NCBI RefSeq assembly: GCF_045207655.1
Contig: NZ_CP108784.1
Coordinates: 3,906,001-3,970,000 of the forward strand
Source of the DNA: Embleya sp045207655
GTDB lineage: Bacteria > Actinomycetota > Actinomycetes > Streptomycetales > Streptomycetaceae
Reading direction: 5' to 3'
Length of the DNA: 64,000 bases
Each line of letters opens with the position of its first letter. The first letter of the stretch is position 1. Under the pieces are notes generated by a model that did no database searches, was not told the DNA's origin, and was given only the letters and a program-made list of their open reading frames with translations. The translations under genes and the position numbers were made by a program. This document shows, one piece after another, positions 52,830 through 60,935 of this stretch.

Positions 52830-53795
52830 TCAGAAGTAGCTGCGCAGAGCGTTCCCGAGGTCCGGACCGCAGCACTCCCAGCACTCGATGTCACCCGATT
52901 CGGCCGTCAGGTGCCCGAGATACCAGTCACCGGCCACGCTCCGGACGACGCAGAGCCCCTGCACGTCGATCGCGCAGTCGACGTGCAGGGGCTCGCCGTC
53001 GTGGGTGACGACACCGGGAGTGTCCAGGATCCGGGCCTCGGGACAGCCGGTGCGACGCCGGATGCCGGTCAACGTCCAGGGCCCGGGCAGCAGTTCTTCG
53101 CCCGGCTCGGCGTCGAGCAGGGGCTCCACCACGGCGTTCCCGAGCCGGGGCCGGATCCACTCGCCATCGCGCTCGATGCCCAGTACACCGCCCAGGAAGG
53201 CCATGTCGAATGTGCCGCCGAGCGTTCGCCACACGAAGGGAACACGGGAGACGTGCGAGGGAAAGTACCCCTTCGCCATCCTGCCCGGGCCGAACTCGTC
53301 CTTGGGCAACGGCCCGTCGTCGCCGTATCGGTGGGCGAAGAAGGCGTTGATCCATCCGGTGACCCAGGCGCCGCCGGAAGCCGATCGGTACTTTCGCTCC
53401 CAGTCGAGCGGGGCCGAGTCGTCGCGCACGGTGATGGTTTGCCGTTGCCCGGGCGTGTCGGTGAACAACGACGCGTGGGTGTCGGGGTCGAGCCGCACAT
53501 GGACGGCCACTTCGTGGACGACGGCGTACCACAACACGTCGGGCGAGAGGCTGAGCGGCAGGTGGGCCGAGAAGCACATGTGCAGGGCGCGCAGCAACAG
53601 ACTGGAGGACGGCTCGGTCACCTCGGGGGCATCGGACGGCCACCCGACCAGCCGGTCGGTGCTGCAATGGTGGAACCGCGCCGAACCACCGACAACAACC
53701 CTGAGGAATCGCCTATTGCCGACCTCGGCCGGTGCGTTGGCCGATCCGGCGACCTTGGCATCCTCGGCAAGCGGCAACGCCACCTCGAACGCCAC
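52830..53795 (-). CDS. DUF4419-like protein
   Basis: A 321-residue protein. LLLRALHMCFSAHLPLSLSP, VTGWINAFFAHRYG and AFLGGVLGIERDG match the pattern of DUF4419 proteins, whose function is unknown. A C-terminal part has a cluster of acidic residues and CWECCGP. GTG 53795 follows GGGGGAG. Identification is from memory of motifs only. Confidence 0.7.
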   Translation of the reverse strand: MAFEVALPLAEDAKVAGSANAPAEVGNRRFLRVVVGGSARFHHCSTDRLVGWPSDAPEVTEPSSSLLLRALHMCFSAHLPLSLSPDVLWYAVVHEVAVHVRLDPDTHASLFTDTPGQRQTITVRDDSAPLDWERKYRSASGGAWVTGWINAFFAHRYGDDGPLPKDEFGPGRMAKGYFPSHVSRVPFVWRTLGGTFDMAFLGGVLGIERDGEWIRPRLGNAVVEPLLDAEPGEELLPGPWTLTGIRRRTGCPEARILDTPGVVTHDGEPLHVDCAIDVQGLCVVRSVAGDWYLGHLTAESGDIECWECCGPDLGNALRSYF

Positions 53796-53890
53796 CCACT
53801 CCCCCGATCACCCGTCGGCACGGCAACGAGGCCGCCTCATGGCGGCACCCCACCACGACACGTCATGACGAGCCTTCATGGCGGCCCTTC

Positions 53891-53905
53891 ATGACGACAC
53901 GTCAG
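53891..53905. promoter_or_regulatory. Operator-like palindrome over the SDR stop codon (ATGACG-ACA-CGTCAG)
   Basis: One mismatch to the operator consensus, overlapping the stop of the minus-strand SDR gene. A partial related sequence lies about 37 bp away (CACGACACGTCAT). Confidence 0.45.
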
Positions 53906-54681
53906 ACGCCGTAGCCGCCGTCCACATCCAGTTTCTGGCCGCTGATGAAGCCGGCCCGGTCGGAGGCCAGGAAGCAGACCGCCTCGGCGATGTCCCGGGC
54001 CGCGCCGAACCGCCGCAGCGGGATGTTGCCGCGCGTGACGTCCAACGCGCGCACGTCGAGGTCGCCGCTGTCGATCAGCCGCGCCGCCATGCCGTCGGTG
54101 AGCATCCCGGGTCCGACGCTGTTCGCACGCACGCCGAACCGGCCCTCCTCGGCGGCGATGCCGCGCACGATCGCCTCGACCGCGCTCTTGGTGCACGACG
54201 ACAGGCCGTCCCGGACCGGGAATCGGCTCGTGGCGGCGGTGGTGACCGCGACCAGGCTGCCATTGCCGGCGGCGCGCAGGTACGGCAGCGAGGGGTGGAC
54301 CAGGTTGAAGAACGCAACCGCGTCACCATCGAGTTGCTCGCGATACTGCGCGGGCGTGACCCGACTCAGGTGCAACATCGGTACGTGTGGGCCGGCCGCG
54401 TACACAACCGTGTGCACCCCGCCGAACTCCGCCGCCGCCTCCGCCACGAAGCGCGCCACGGCGTCCGCGTCGGTGAGATCGACCTGCCACGCGCGGGCCC
54501 GCCGGCCGTGCTCGACGCGGGCCTCCTCGGCGACGGCCTCGGTCGCGGCGGCGCCGTTGCGATAGGTGACCGCGAGGTCCGCCCCGCGCTCGGCGAACAC
54601 CCGACAGATCGCCGCACCGATCCCGCCTCCGGCACCGACCACCACGACCGCGCCGGCCCGCTTCCCGAAGTCGCGCTCCAT
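53902..54681 (-). CDS. SDR-family protein with catalytic Tyr replaced by Ser
   Basis: A 259-residue SDR. The nucleotide-binding motif is VGAGGGIG (residues 15-22). In the active-site helix the sequence is LSSCTKSAVEAI, so the YxxxK tyrosine is a serine while the lysine is kept. The end GFISGQKLDVDGGYGV is typical of the family. It may be a poor reductase, use another acid/base, or act as a binding protein. Operator O12 lies 26 bp upstream, so it is probably a regulon member. Confidence 0.83.
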   Translation of the reverse strand: MERDFGKRAGAVVVVGAGGGIGAAICRVFAERGADLAVTYRNGAAATEAVAEEARVEHGRRARAWQVDLTDADAVARFVAEAAAEFGGVHTVVYAAGPHVPMLHLSRVTPAQYREQLDGDAVAFFNLVHPSLPYLRAAGNGSLVAVTTAATSRFPVRDGLSSCTKSAVEAIVRGIAAEEGRFGVRANSVGPGMLTDGMAARLIDSGDLDVRALDVTRGNIPLRRFGAARDIAEAVCFLASDRAGFISGQKLDVDGGYGV

Positions 54682-54706
54682 GACTGGCTCCCTGCTGCAC
54701 GCGAAT

Positions 54707-54721
54707 CTGACGACCTGTCAG
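54707..54721. promoter_or_regulatory. Operator O12 (CTGACG-ACC-TGTCAG)
   Basis: One mismatch, 26 bp before the SDR start codon, where binding would block the promoter or early transcript. Confidence 0.75.
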
Positions 54722-55007
54722 GAATATCCCCAGTCCGGGAAACTGTCAATGGATCCCACCCCTGACCAGCCAAAACACCCGACCCGATGGACCGACGACA
54801 CACAAATTCCACAGCCTGCCCGACCTCGGCTCCGCCCCCGGCGCACGCATTGCCCCCTGCGCCGACTCCGGTCCGGCCCCACTCCCGAACAGGATTGACT
54901 ACTAAGGCGATTCCCCCAGGTCACGGGGGCACGGACGCGCCGAAAGGCCACTGCCATACTGAACCGGCTTTGCCATCCCCTGGCACTTCTCGCGGAGGTC
55001 TCCCGCC

Positions 55008-55796
55008 TTGGTACGTGTTCGCCCGCGTCGTATGACGGGTCTGCTCGTGATCGCCCTGTTGTCGGCGGCAACCGCGTGTGGGGGAACGGCCGAAGACCTC
55101 GCGTCGGCCTCCTCGGCGAACAAGTCGTCCACAACGGCCCCGGCCTCGTCCGCGCCGTCGAGCACATCCCCGAAGGCGCCCCGCGCCGCCGCCCAACTGA
55201 CGACGGCCGAACTCAAGCGCGCGCTCCTGAAGAAGTCGGACCTGCCCGAGGGCTGGGAGTCGAGGGTCGACACCGACCGGGGTGGCGACGACTCGCCGAC
55301 GGAATCGGACTCGGCCGACTGCGATCGACTGATGAGAGCGGCCAATCCGGTGTCGGGTGTCTACCCCGTCCTGGCGGCGGCATCGATCATTGCTCGGGAA
55401 CCGGCGCCCGGGGGCAAGGCGTACGCGCTTCTCGGTTCCGGCTTGACCTCCCTGGCACCCGATGACGCCGAAAGGCTCATCTCCGAGGCCCGAGAGCTGA
55501 TTCCTCGATGTGCGGATCAGCGGCTGACAACGGCCGAGTTCTCCGGGCGATTCACGGCTCGGGAAATCCGATGGGAGGGTCTCGGTGACGAAACCTTGGC
55601 CACCGAATTCGTGACGCGTGTCGACAGCGGACAGGCCTGGGTGCACTCGGTCGTCCTGGTACGTGTCGGCACCACCCTGATTCGGGTGGCCCGGGTCAAC
55701 CTCACCGGCCCCGCACCGCAACATCCCGACGAGGCGTTGGTCCGCAAGCAGGTCGAGCAGGTGGCCTCGGCCATGCGCGGAAGCGGAACCGGCTGA
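55008..55796 (+). CDS. Secreted lipoprotein, unknown function
   Basis: A 262-residue lipoprotein. Signal segment GLLVIALLSAATACGG with lipidation Cys24, a Ser/Thr/Ala-rich linker, then a globular domain (LLKKSDLPEGWESRV to RKQVEQVASAM) like the extracytoplasmic sensor/LpqN-type lipoproteins of actinobacteria. TTG 55008 has GGAGG upstream; ATG 55032 is an alternative. Confidence 0.77.
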   Translation: MVRVRPRRMTGLLVIALLSAATACGGTAEDLASASSANKSSTTAPASSAPSSTSPKAPRAAAQLTTAELKRALLKKSDLPEGWESRVDTDRGGDDSPTESDSADCDRLMRAANPVSGVYPVLAAASIIAREPAPGGKAYALLGSGLTSLAPDDAERLISEARELIPRCADQRLTTAEFSGRFTAREIRWEGLGDETLATEFVTRVDSGQAWVHSVVLVRVGTTLIRVARVNLTGPAPQHPDEALVRKQVEQVASAMRGSGTG

Positions 55797-55891
55797 CGCA
55801 CCCATCCGGCCACCGGCGGCGAACGGTTTCACATCGACGAACCTCGAGAAACCACAGCCTTCCAGTGACCCGCCCCGGCGTCGGAGGGTGA

Positions 55892-56833
55892 TGGCGCCGG
55901 GACGACGGGCCGGATGGCGCGTACAAGCAGCCCACCCGTAGACCTCGACCGCGCGACCCCGGCCCCGACTCGATCGCCGGCCAAAAGCTCCTGGCCGCGC
56001 ACTTCCCGGCGAGCCGGAGCCGCCCGGTCCGCATCGTCGCCGACACCGCCGCGGCCGACGCCGTCACCACCGCACTACGCGACCTGCCCGGCGTCGACGT
56101 CCCCAAGCCCCCGATCCGCTCGACCGACGGAAATCTGGTCGAGATCCGCGCGGTCCTGGACGTCCCCACCGACAGCCCGGCCGCCGCCGACCGACTCGCC
56201 ACGATCAAGACCGCGGTCCACACCCTCCCGAACGCACACGCCCTGGTCGGCGGCCCCACAGCGGCCGGCCTGGACAAGGCGGCGGCACAGGCGCACGACC
56301 GGCGCACGGTCATCCCGTTGGTGATCGGCGTGGTGTTCCTGATCCTGGTCCTGCTGCTGCGCGCACTGGTCGCGCCGCTGCTCCTGATGGCGACCGTACT
56401 GCTGTCCTACCTGGCCGCCCTGGGCCTGAGTTGGCGGCTGTTCCGACACGTCCTCGGGTTCCCGGCGATGGACGTCCAGATCATGCTGGTCGGATTCCTC
56501 TTCCTGGTCGCCCTGGGCGCGGACTACAACATCTTCCTGATCTCCCGCATCCGCGAGGAGTACGAACAACGCCCGCACGCGGCGGCCGTACTCACCGGCC
56601 TGACCGCCACCGGCGGCGTGATCACCGGCGCCGGCGCGGTCCTGGCCGCCACCTTCGCCGCCCTCACCGCCGCCCCACAGGTCGCCTTCATCCAAATAGG
56701 CACCCTGGTAGCCCTGGGCGTCCTGATCGACACCTGCCTGGTCCGCTCAATCCTCGTCCCAGCCCTGGCCCTCGACACAGCCCGAACCTTCTGGTGGCCA
56801 TCCCACCCAAGGCCCCGGAACCCACAAAGGTGA
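55892..56833 (+). pseudogene. 5'-truncated MMPL transporter remnant
   Basis: An open frame of about 313 codons that encodes only the second half of an MMPL protein: part of the second extracytoplasmic domain (GQKLLAAHFPAS) and the C-terminal helix bundle with ALGADYNIFLISRIREEYEQ. No start codon with homology is seen; the frame begins after a stop at 55889, and the N-terminal ~370 residues are absent. Translation from a TTG at 56318 would give only four or five helices, so it is probably non-functional. Confidence 0.78.
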
Positions 56834-56869
56834 AGTCCCCCCACCTCAAACCCACAACACCCCACCAAG

Positions 56870-56985
56870 CCCGGCCGACGCACGAGGCGCCTCAGCCCGG
56901 CCGACGCTTGAGGCCACCCAACCCGGCCGACACCCAACGCCAACCAACACCGCCCAGCCAACATCAGCCCGGCCGGCGCACGAGA
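56870..56985. repeat. Dispersed intergenic repeat, cluster 3
   Basis: Four degenerate copies of CAGCCCGGCCGACGCTTGAG / GGCC lie after the MMPL remnant. They are more diverged (GCCGACGC for GCCGGCGC) than the other clusters. No gene is seen in 56834-57102. Confidence 0.7.
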
Positions 56986-57102
56986 AGCCAAGTCCTGTAA
57001 CCCGATGCCAGGTTCACCAAGACAACGGCTTCTCGGATCGGACGCAGCAGCATGAGCGCACTTCTCCGCCGCTATGGGTGGAGGTGACTGGCGCACGGAA
57101 CG

Positions 57103-57138
57103 CGAAGTCCCGTCCGGGAGGCGATGGACGGGACTTCG
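57103..57138. terminator. Hairpin terminator of the ABC transporter operon
   Basis: 13-bp perfect arms (CGAAGTCCCGTCC) with a 10-nt loop, 13 bp downstream of the permease stop on the minus strand. Confidence 0.75.
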
Positions 57139-57150
57139 GTGCGGCTCGGG

Positions 57151-58095
57151 TCAGACGTCGCGTGATTTGATGAGTGTGGCGGCGCCGGCCAGTGCCGCGG
57201 CGGCGTAGCAGGTCATCAGGATCATGCCGGGCCACGGGCCCAGGCCGCCGGCCATGCCGCCCTCCACGTCGCCGTACGGCGCCACCATTTTGGTCAGCAG
57301 TGCGGTGGGCGAGTAGGCGACGACCCATTCGCCGAACTTGCCGGGGATGAACCCGCCGAAGATCGTCGGCACGAGCACGATGCCGAGGACCGCGGTGATG
57401 GCCCCTGCCGAGTGCCGGAGCATGGTGCCCACACCGAGGCTGAACAGGCCGAGCAGCGCCAGGTACGTCGCCGAACCCAGGACGCCCTTGAGGATCTCCC
57501 GGTTCGTGGAGTCGGCGGCCACCTCGCGCGAGAACATCCCGTCGGCGACGAGGTAGGCGAGATAGCACGCGACCAGGCCGACCACGAACATCAGCAGGCC
57601 GAAGACGACCGATTTGGCGGCCAGGACCGTGATGCGGCGCGGGTACGCGGTCATCGTGGAGCGGATCATGCCGGTGGTGTACTCGGCCGAGATGGTGAGC
57701 ACGCCGAGCGTCGCGGCCGCGATCTGCGCGACCACCGTGCCGGCCAGCGCGAGCGACACGGTCGGGTCCTTGCCCTCGTCGTCCGGGGTGTCGATGGTCG
57801 CGCCGAGGAGGGCGGCCATGCCGACGATCAGCACTGCCATGACGATCAGCGACCACATGGTGGAGCGGACCGTGCGGATCTTCGTCCACTCGGACTGCAG
57901 CATGCGCGTGAAGTGCGGGCGGCTGACGGGGGTTTGCCGGTACAGCCCCAGCGCGCCCGGGGTCTGCGGCGGCTCGGGATCGTACGAACCCCGGCTGTTG
58001 ATCCGCCCGTTCGCTGACGGAGTGCGCGCGCTGCCGTTGTCCTCGGCGCCCGTCTGCACGCCGGTGGGTGACTGCCGTGGGGTGGGAATGGCCAT
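57151..58095 (-). CDS. ABC-2-type permease
   Basis: A 314-residue membrane protein. The first 80 residues are hydrophilic, then about six helices: MWSLIVMAVLIVGMAALLG, VVAQIAAATLGVLTI, LLMFVVGLVACYLAYLVA and others, with the EYTTGMIRSTM motif typical of ABC-2 exporters. The start is 5 nt after the stop of the ATPase gene, so they form one transporter. Cargo unknown; similar systems export antibiotics or peptides. Confidence 0.87.
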   Translation of the reverse strand: MAIPTPRQSPTGVQTGAEDNGSARTPSANGRINSRGSYDPEPPQTPGALGLYRQTPVSRPHFTRMLQSEWTKIRTVRSTMWSLIVMAVLIVGMAALLGATIDTPDDEGKDPTVSLALAGTVVAQIAAATLGVLTISAEYTTGMIRSTMTAYPRRITVLAAKSVVFGLLMFVVGLVACYLAYLVADGMFSREVAADSTNREILKGVLGSATYLALLGLFSLGVGTMLRHSAGAITAVLGIVLVPTIFGGFIPGKFGEWVVAYSPTALLTKMVAPYGDVEGGMAGGLGPWPGMILMTCYAAAALAGAATLIKSRDV

Positions 58096-58100
58096 GATGC

Positions 58101-59036
58101 TCAGCCCTCGCTTCCGCGGGTCTGGCCGGGTCGGCCCGAGCGGTATTCCACGGCGTCCTGGGTGAGGTGCATGTAGACCTCTTCGAGGGAGGCGAAGCGG
58201 GGGGAGAGTTCGTGGAGGGCGATGCCGTGTTCGGCGGCGATGTCGCCGATCGCGGCGGTGTCGGGGCCGGTGACGCGCAGGGCTCCGGTGTCGCCTTCGG
58301 GGGCGATGGTGCCGCCCTTGGCGGTGAGGAGCTTGGCGAGCTTGTCGGCCTGCGGCGAGCGGACCACGGTGTGGGCGGTGGAGTTGCGTTCGATGAAGTC
58401 GCGCATGGAGGTGTCGGCGATGAGCCGGCCTTGTCCGATGACGATGAGGTGGTCGGCGGTGACCTCCATCTCGCTCATCAGGTGGCTGGAGACGAACACC
58501 GTGCGGCCTTCCGCGGCGAGGGCTTTCATCAGGTTGCGGATCCAGAGGATGCCCTCGGGGTCCAGGCCGTTGACGGGTTCGTCGAACATCAGGATGCCGG
58601 GGTCGCCCAGCAGCGCGGACGCGATGCCCAGGCGCTGCCCCATGCCCAGGGAGAAGCCCTTGGTGCGCTTCTTGGCCACCGCGGTGACGCCGACCACGTT
58701 CAGGACGTCGTCGACGCGGCGGCGCGGGATGCCGTTGCTCTGCGCCAGGCACAGCAGGTGGTTGTAGGCGCTGCGGCCGCCGTGCAAGGCCTTGGCGTCC
58801 AGCAGCGCGCCGACCTCGCGCAAAGGTGCGGACAGGTGCTGGTAGGGGCGGCCGTTGATGAGGACGTTCCCGGCGGTGGGGGAGTCCAGGCCGAGGATCA
58901 TGCGCATCGTGGTGGACTTGCCCGCGCCGTTGGGGCCCAGGAAGCCGGTGACCGTGCCCGGCCGGATGTGGAACGAGAGCTGATCGACCGCCAGCTTGTT
59001 GCCGTACCTCTTCGTCAAGCCTTGGGCTTCGATCAT
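58101..59036 (-). CDS. ABC transporter ATP-binding protein (drug/peptide exporter type)
   Basis: A 311-residue ATPase. Walker A GPNGAGKST (residues 34-42), signature SLGMGQRLG and Walker B ILMFDEPVNGLDPEG are present. The 80-residue C-terminal extension is like DrrA/BcrA exporters. GAGGA precedes the ATG at 59036. It is the first gene of the operon with the permease. Confidence 0.9.
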   Translation of the reverse strand: MIEAQGLTKRYGNKLAVDQLSFHIRPGTVTGFLGPNGAGKSTTMRMILGLDSPTAGNVLINGRPYQHLSAPLREVGALLDAKALHGGRSAYNHLLCLAQSNGIPRRRVDDVLNVVGVTAVAKKRTKGFSLGMGQRLGIASALLGDPGILMFDEPVNGLDPEGILWIRNLMKALAAEGRTVFVSSHLMSEMEVTADHLIVIGQGRLIADTSMRDFIERNSTAHTVVRSPQADKLAKLLTAKGGTIAPEGDTGALRVTGPDTAAIGDIAAEHGIALHELSPRFASLEEVYMHLTQDAVEYRSGRPGQTRGSEG

Positions 59037-59176
59037 CGCGTCCTCGTCGGGGCATCGGAGAGTCAAGGATGAGGAGCGGCGACGCCCGTCATGTGCCCGG
59101 CGTCGTCGTCGACCTCAACTCTGGAGAACACCCAGGATCGGCACCTCGTCCTTGCGATCTAAGGGACTACCCGGAC

Positions 59177-59596
59177 TCACCCCGTACCTGCCCCTGACAC
59201 ACGTGCGTCGAGCTCCGCCCACACGGTCTTCCGCCCGGCCCCCACGCACCTGCCGCCCCAGCGCTCCGCGAGGGTGGCCACCAGCATGAGGCCACGCCCC
59301 GACTTCGCGTCCGGCGCCGGCGGCCGCAGGACGGCGGTCGGTACGTGGCCGCCGTACGAGTCGGTGACAGCGATGCGGAGCAGCTCGGGGTCGGCGAGGT
59401 CCGGCCGGACGGCGACTTCGAGTTCGAAGCGCGCGTCGGGAGTGTGTCCGTGGTTCACCGCATTGGCGGCAAGCTCCGCCACGACCAGCGCGGCGGCCGG
59501 CCCTTCGCGGTGATGGGGCACGACGGCGCCGGCCACGGCCGGCGCCGTCGCGACCGCAACCGGTCCGACGCCCCCGGCATCCTCCGAGCCCCGCAC
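59177..59596 (-). CDS. RsbW-like ATP-binding protein (HATPase_c)
   Basis: A 139-residue GHKL domain. N-box VAELAANAVNHG, G1 VTDSYGGHVP, G2 SGRGLMLVATLAERWGG are present. The N-terminus is uncertain: an overlapping frame from 59664 encodes VRYELGCGARR-like residues, so an indel near 59560 is possible. It probably acts as an anti-sigma-like regulator. The partner is unknown. Confidence 0.75.
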   Translation of the reverse strand: MRGSEDAGGVGPVAVATAPAVAGAVVPHHREGPAAALVVAELAANAVNHGHTPDARFELEVAVRPDLADPELLRIAVTDSYGGHVPTAVLRPPAPDAKSGRGLMLVATLAERWGGRCVGAGRKTVWAELDARVSGAGTG

Positions 59597-59654
59597 CCGA
59601 GTTCATACCTGACCAGCGGAAACTCAGCTCCCGTGATCGATAAGAGAACAGCTA

Positions 59655-59750
59655 CCGAGGCCACCTAGCCCGGCCGGCGCATGAGGCCAACCCAGCCCGG
59701 CCGGCGCTTGAGGCCACTCAGCCCGGCCGGCGCATGAGGCCAACCCAGCC
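59655..59750. repeat. Dispersed intergenic repeat, cluster 4
   Basis: Three tandem copies of CAGCCCGGCCGGCGCATGAG / GGCC, 28-30 bp apart, lie at the 3' end of the dehydrogenase operon. Confidence 0.8.
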
Positions 59751-59774
59751 CAACCCCACCCCCGCGCCCACCGG

Positions 59775-60761
59775 CTAGAGCGTCCCGGCCAACGCCTCTT
59801 CGTTCTCCTCCGCCCCACCAAATTGCGTCGCATGCACCCACGCCCGCTTCAGATACAGGTGCACGTCCACCTCCCAGGTGAACCCCATCCCGCCATACAC
59901 CTGCGTGGCGTCCTTCCCGTTCCGCGTCGCCGCGTCGTCCCCCATCACCTTCGCCGTGAGGACCGCGACCTCCGGATCACCCACCGCCGGATCATCCAGC
60001 GTCACGGCCGCCGCATACACCGCGGCCCGCGCGATCTCGGTCCGCACCAGCATCTCCGCGCACAGGTGCTTGACCGCCTGGAAGCTGCCGATCACCCGCC
60101 CGAACTGCTCCCGCTCCTTGGCATACTGCGTGGCCAACTCGGTGAGCCGCGCCGCGATCCCGAGCTGAAGCGCCGCCGTGAGCACCGCTCCGATTCGGCG
60201 CCACTGCTCCGCAACGAGAGCATCGGCCACCAACTCGCCCACCGGCAGCTCGTCCACCGAGGTCACCGGCGTGAACGGATCCACCGGATGCGCGACCCGC
60301 TCACCGCGCACATGCCTCGGGTCGACCAGCCGAATGCCCTCATCGGTGAGCACCAACAAACAGTCCAACGCGTCCAGATGCTCGACCAGCAAGGGCCACG
60401 AGTCACCCTCGATCAACCCGACCACCGCATCCCCCGAGGCCGCGTCCGTCCCCAGGTCCCCGGGCAGCGAGGCCGCCAGATGCGTGGCCACCAGCGGCCC
60501 GGGCAACAACACCCGACCCGCCTCCTCGTACACCAGCGCGGCCTCGGCCACGCCCAGCCCGACGCCGCCCGCCTCCTCCGCGATCCGCAGCGAGAAGAAG
60601 CCGGTCTCGGCCAGTTCCCGCCACAGCGCGCGGTCCACCATCCCGGGCACCGGCGCGGTGTCGACCAGCGCCCGCATGCGATCCCGGTCGAACCGACCCT
60701 GGCAGAACTCCCGCACCCCGGACCGCAGATCGCGCTGGTCCTCACTCAGCTGGAAATCCAT
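59775..60761 (-). CDS. Acyl-CoA dehydrogenase, small (beta-type) subunit
   Basis: A 328-residue acyl-CoA dehydrogenase. It starts MDFQLSEDQRDLRSGVREF and ends VYGGMGFTWEVDVHLYLKRA without a GT-N-EIQ element: beta-type. It follows the alpha-type gene at 60933 on the same strand after a 171-bp repeat-filled gap. The start ATG is the last of six degenerate copies of its own 5' end; AAGGAACGG, its ribosome site, is part of the repeat. Confidence 0.88.
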   Translation of the reverse strand: MDFQLSEDQRDLRSGVREFCQGRFDRDRMRALVDTAPVPGMVDRALWRELAETGFFSLRIAEEAGGVGLGVAEAALVYEEAGRVLLPGPLVATHLAASLPGDLGTDAASGDAVVGLIEGDSWPLLVEHLDALDCLLVLTDEGIRLVDPRHVRGERVAHPVDPFTPVTSVDELPVGELVADALVAEQWRRIGAVLTAALQLGIAARLTELATQYAKEREQFGRVIGSFQAVKHLCAEMLVRTEIARAAVYAAAVTLDDPAVGDPEVAVLTAKVMGDDAATRNGKDATQVYGGMGFTWEVDVHLYLKRAWVHATQFGGAEENEEALAGTL

Positions 60762-60935
60762 GTCCGATCACCGTTCCTTGCTCAGCCGAAAGTCCATGCC
60801 CGACCGTTCCGTGCCCAGCCGGAAATCCACCCCGTCGCGCAGCCGGCAACCCACGCCCGGTCGCCCCTCCACGCTCGGCCGGAAATCCCCGCCCGGTCGC
60901 CCCTCGACGCCCGGCCGGCAACCCACGCCCGATCA
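60762..60935 (-). repeat. Degenerate tandem copies of a gene start region
   Basis: On the minus strand, (A/G)TGG(A/G)TTTCCGGCTGAGC-like units occur with their first base at 60926, 60890, 60854, 60830, 60797 and 60761, spaced 36, 36, 24, 33 and 36 bp, all multiples of three. The last is the true start of the beta-type dehydrogenase. The 5' side reuses the AAGGAACGGTGATCGG that ends the alpha-type gene. Confidence 0.85.
60768..60926 (-). other. Possible 52-codon leader frame made of the repeat
   Basis: The repeated starts are in one frame and read from GTG 60926 to a TGA at 60768, seven bases before the real ATG. The product is repetitive (VEGRPG, DFRPSVEGRPG, MDFRLSKER). Whether it is translated is unknown. 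Confidence 0.4.
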
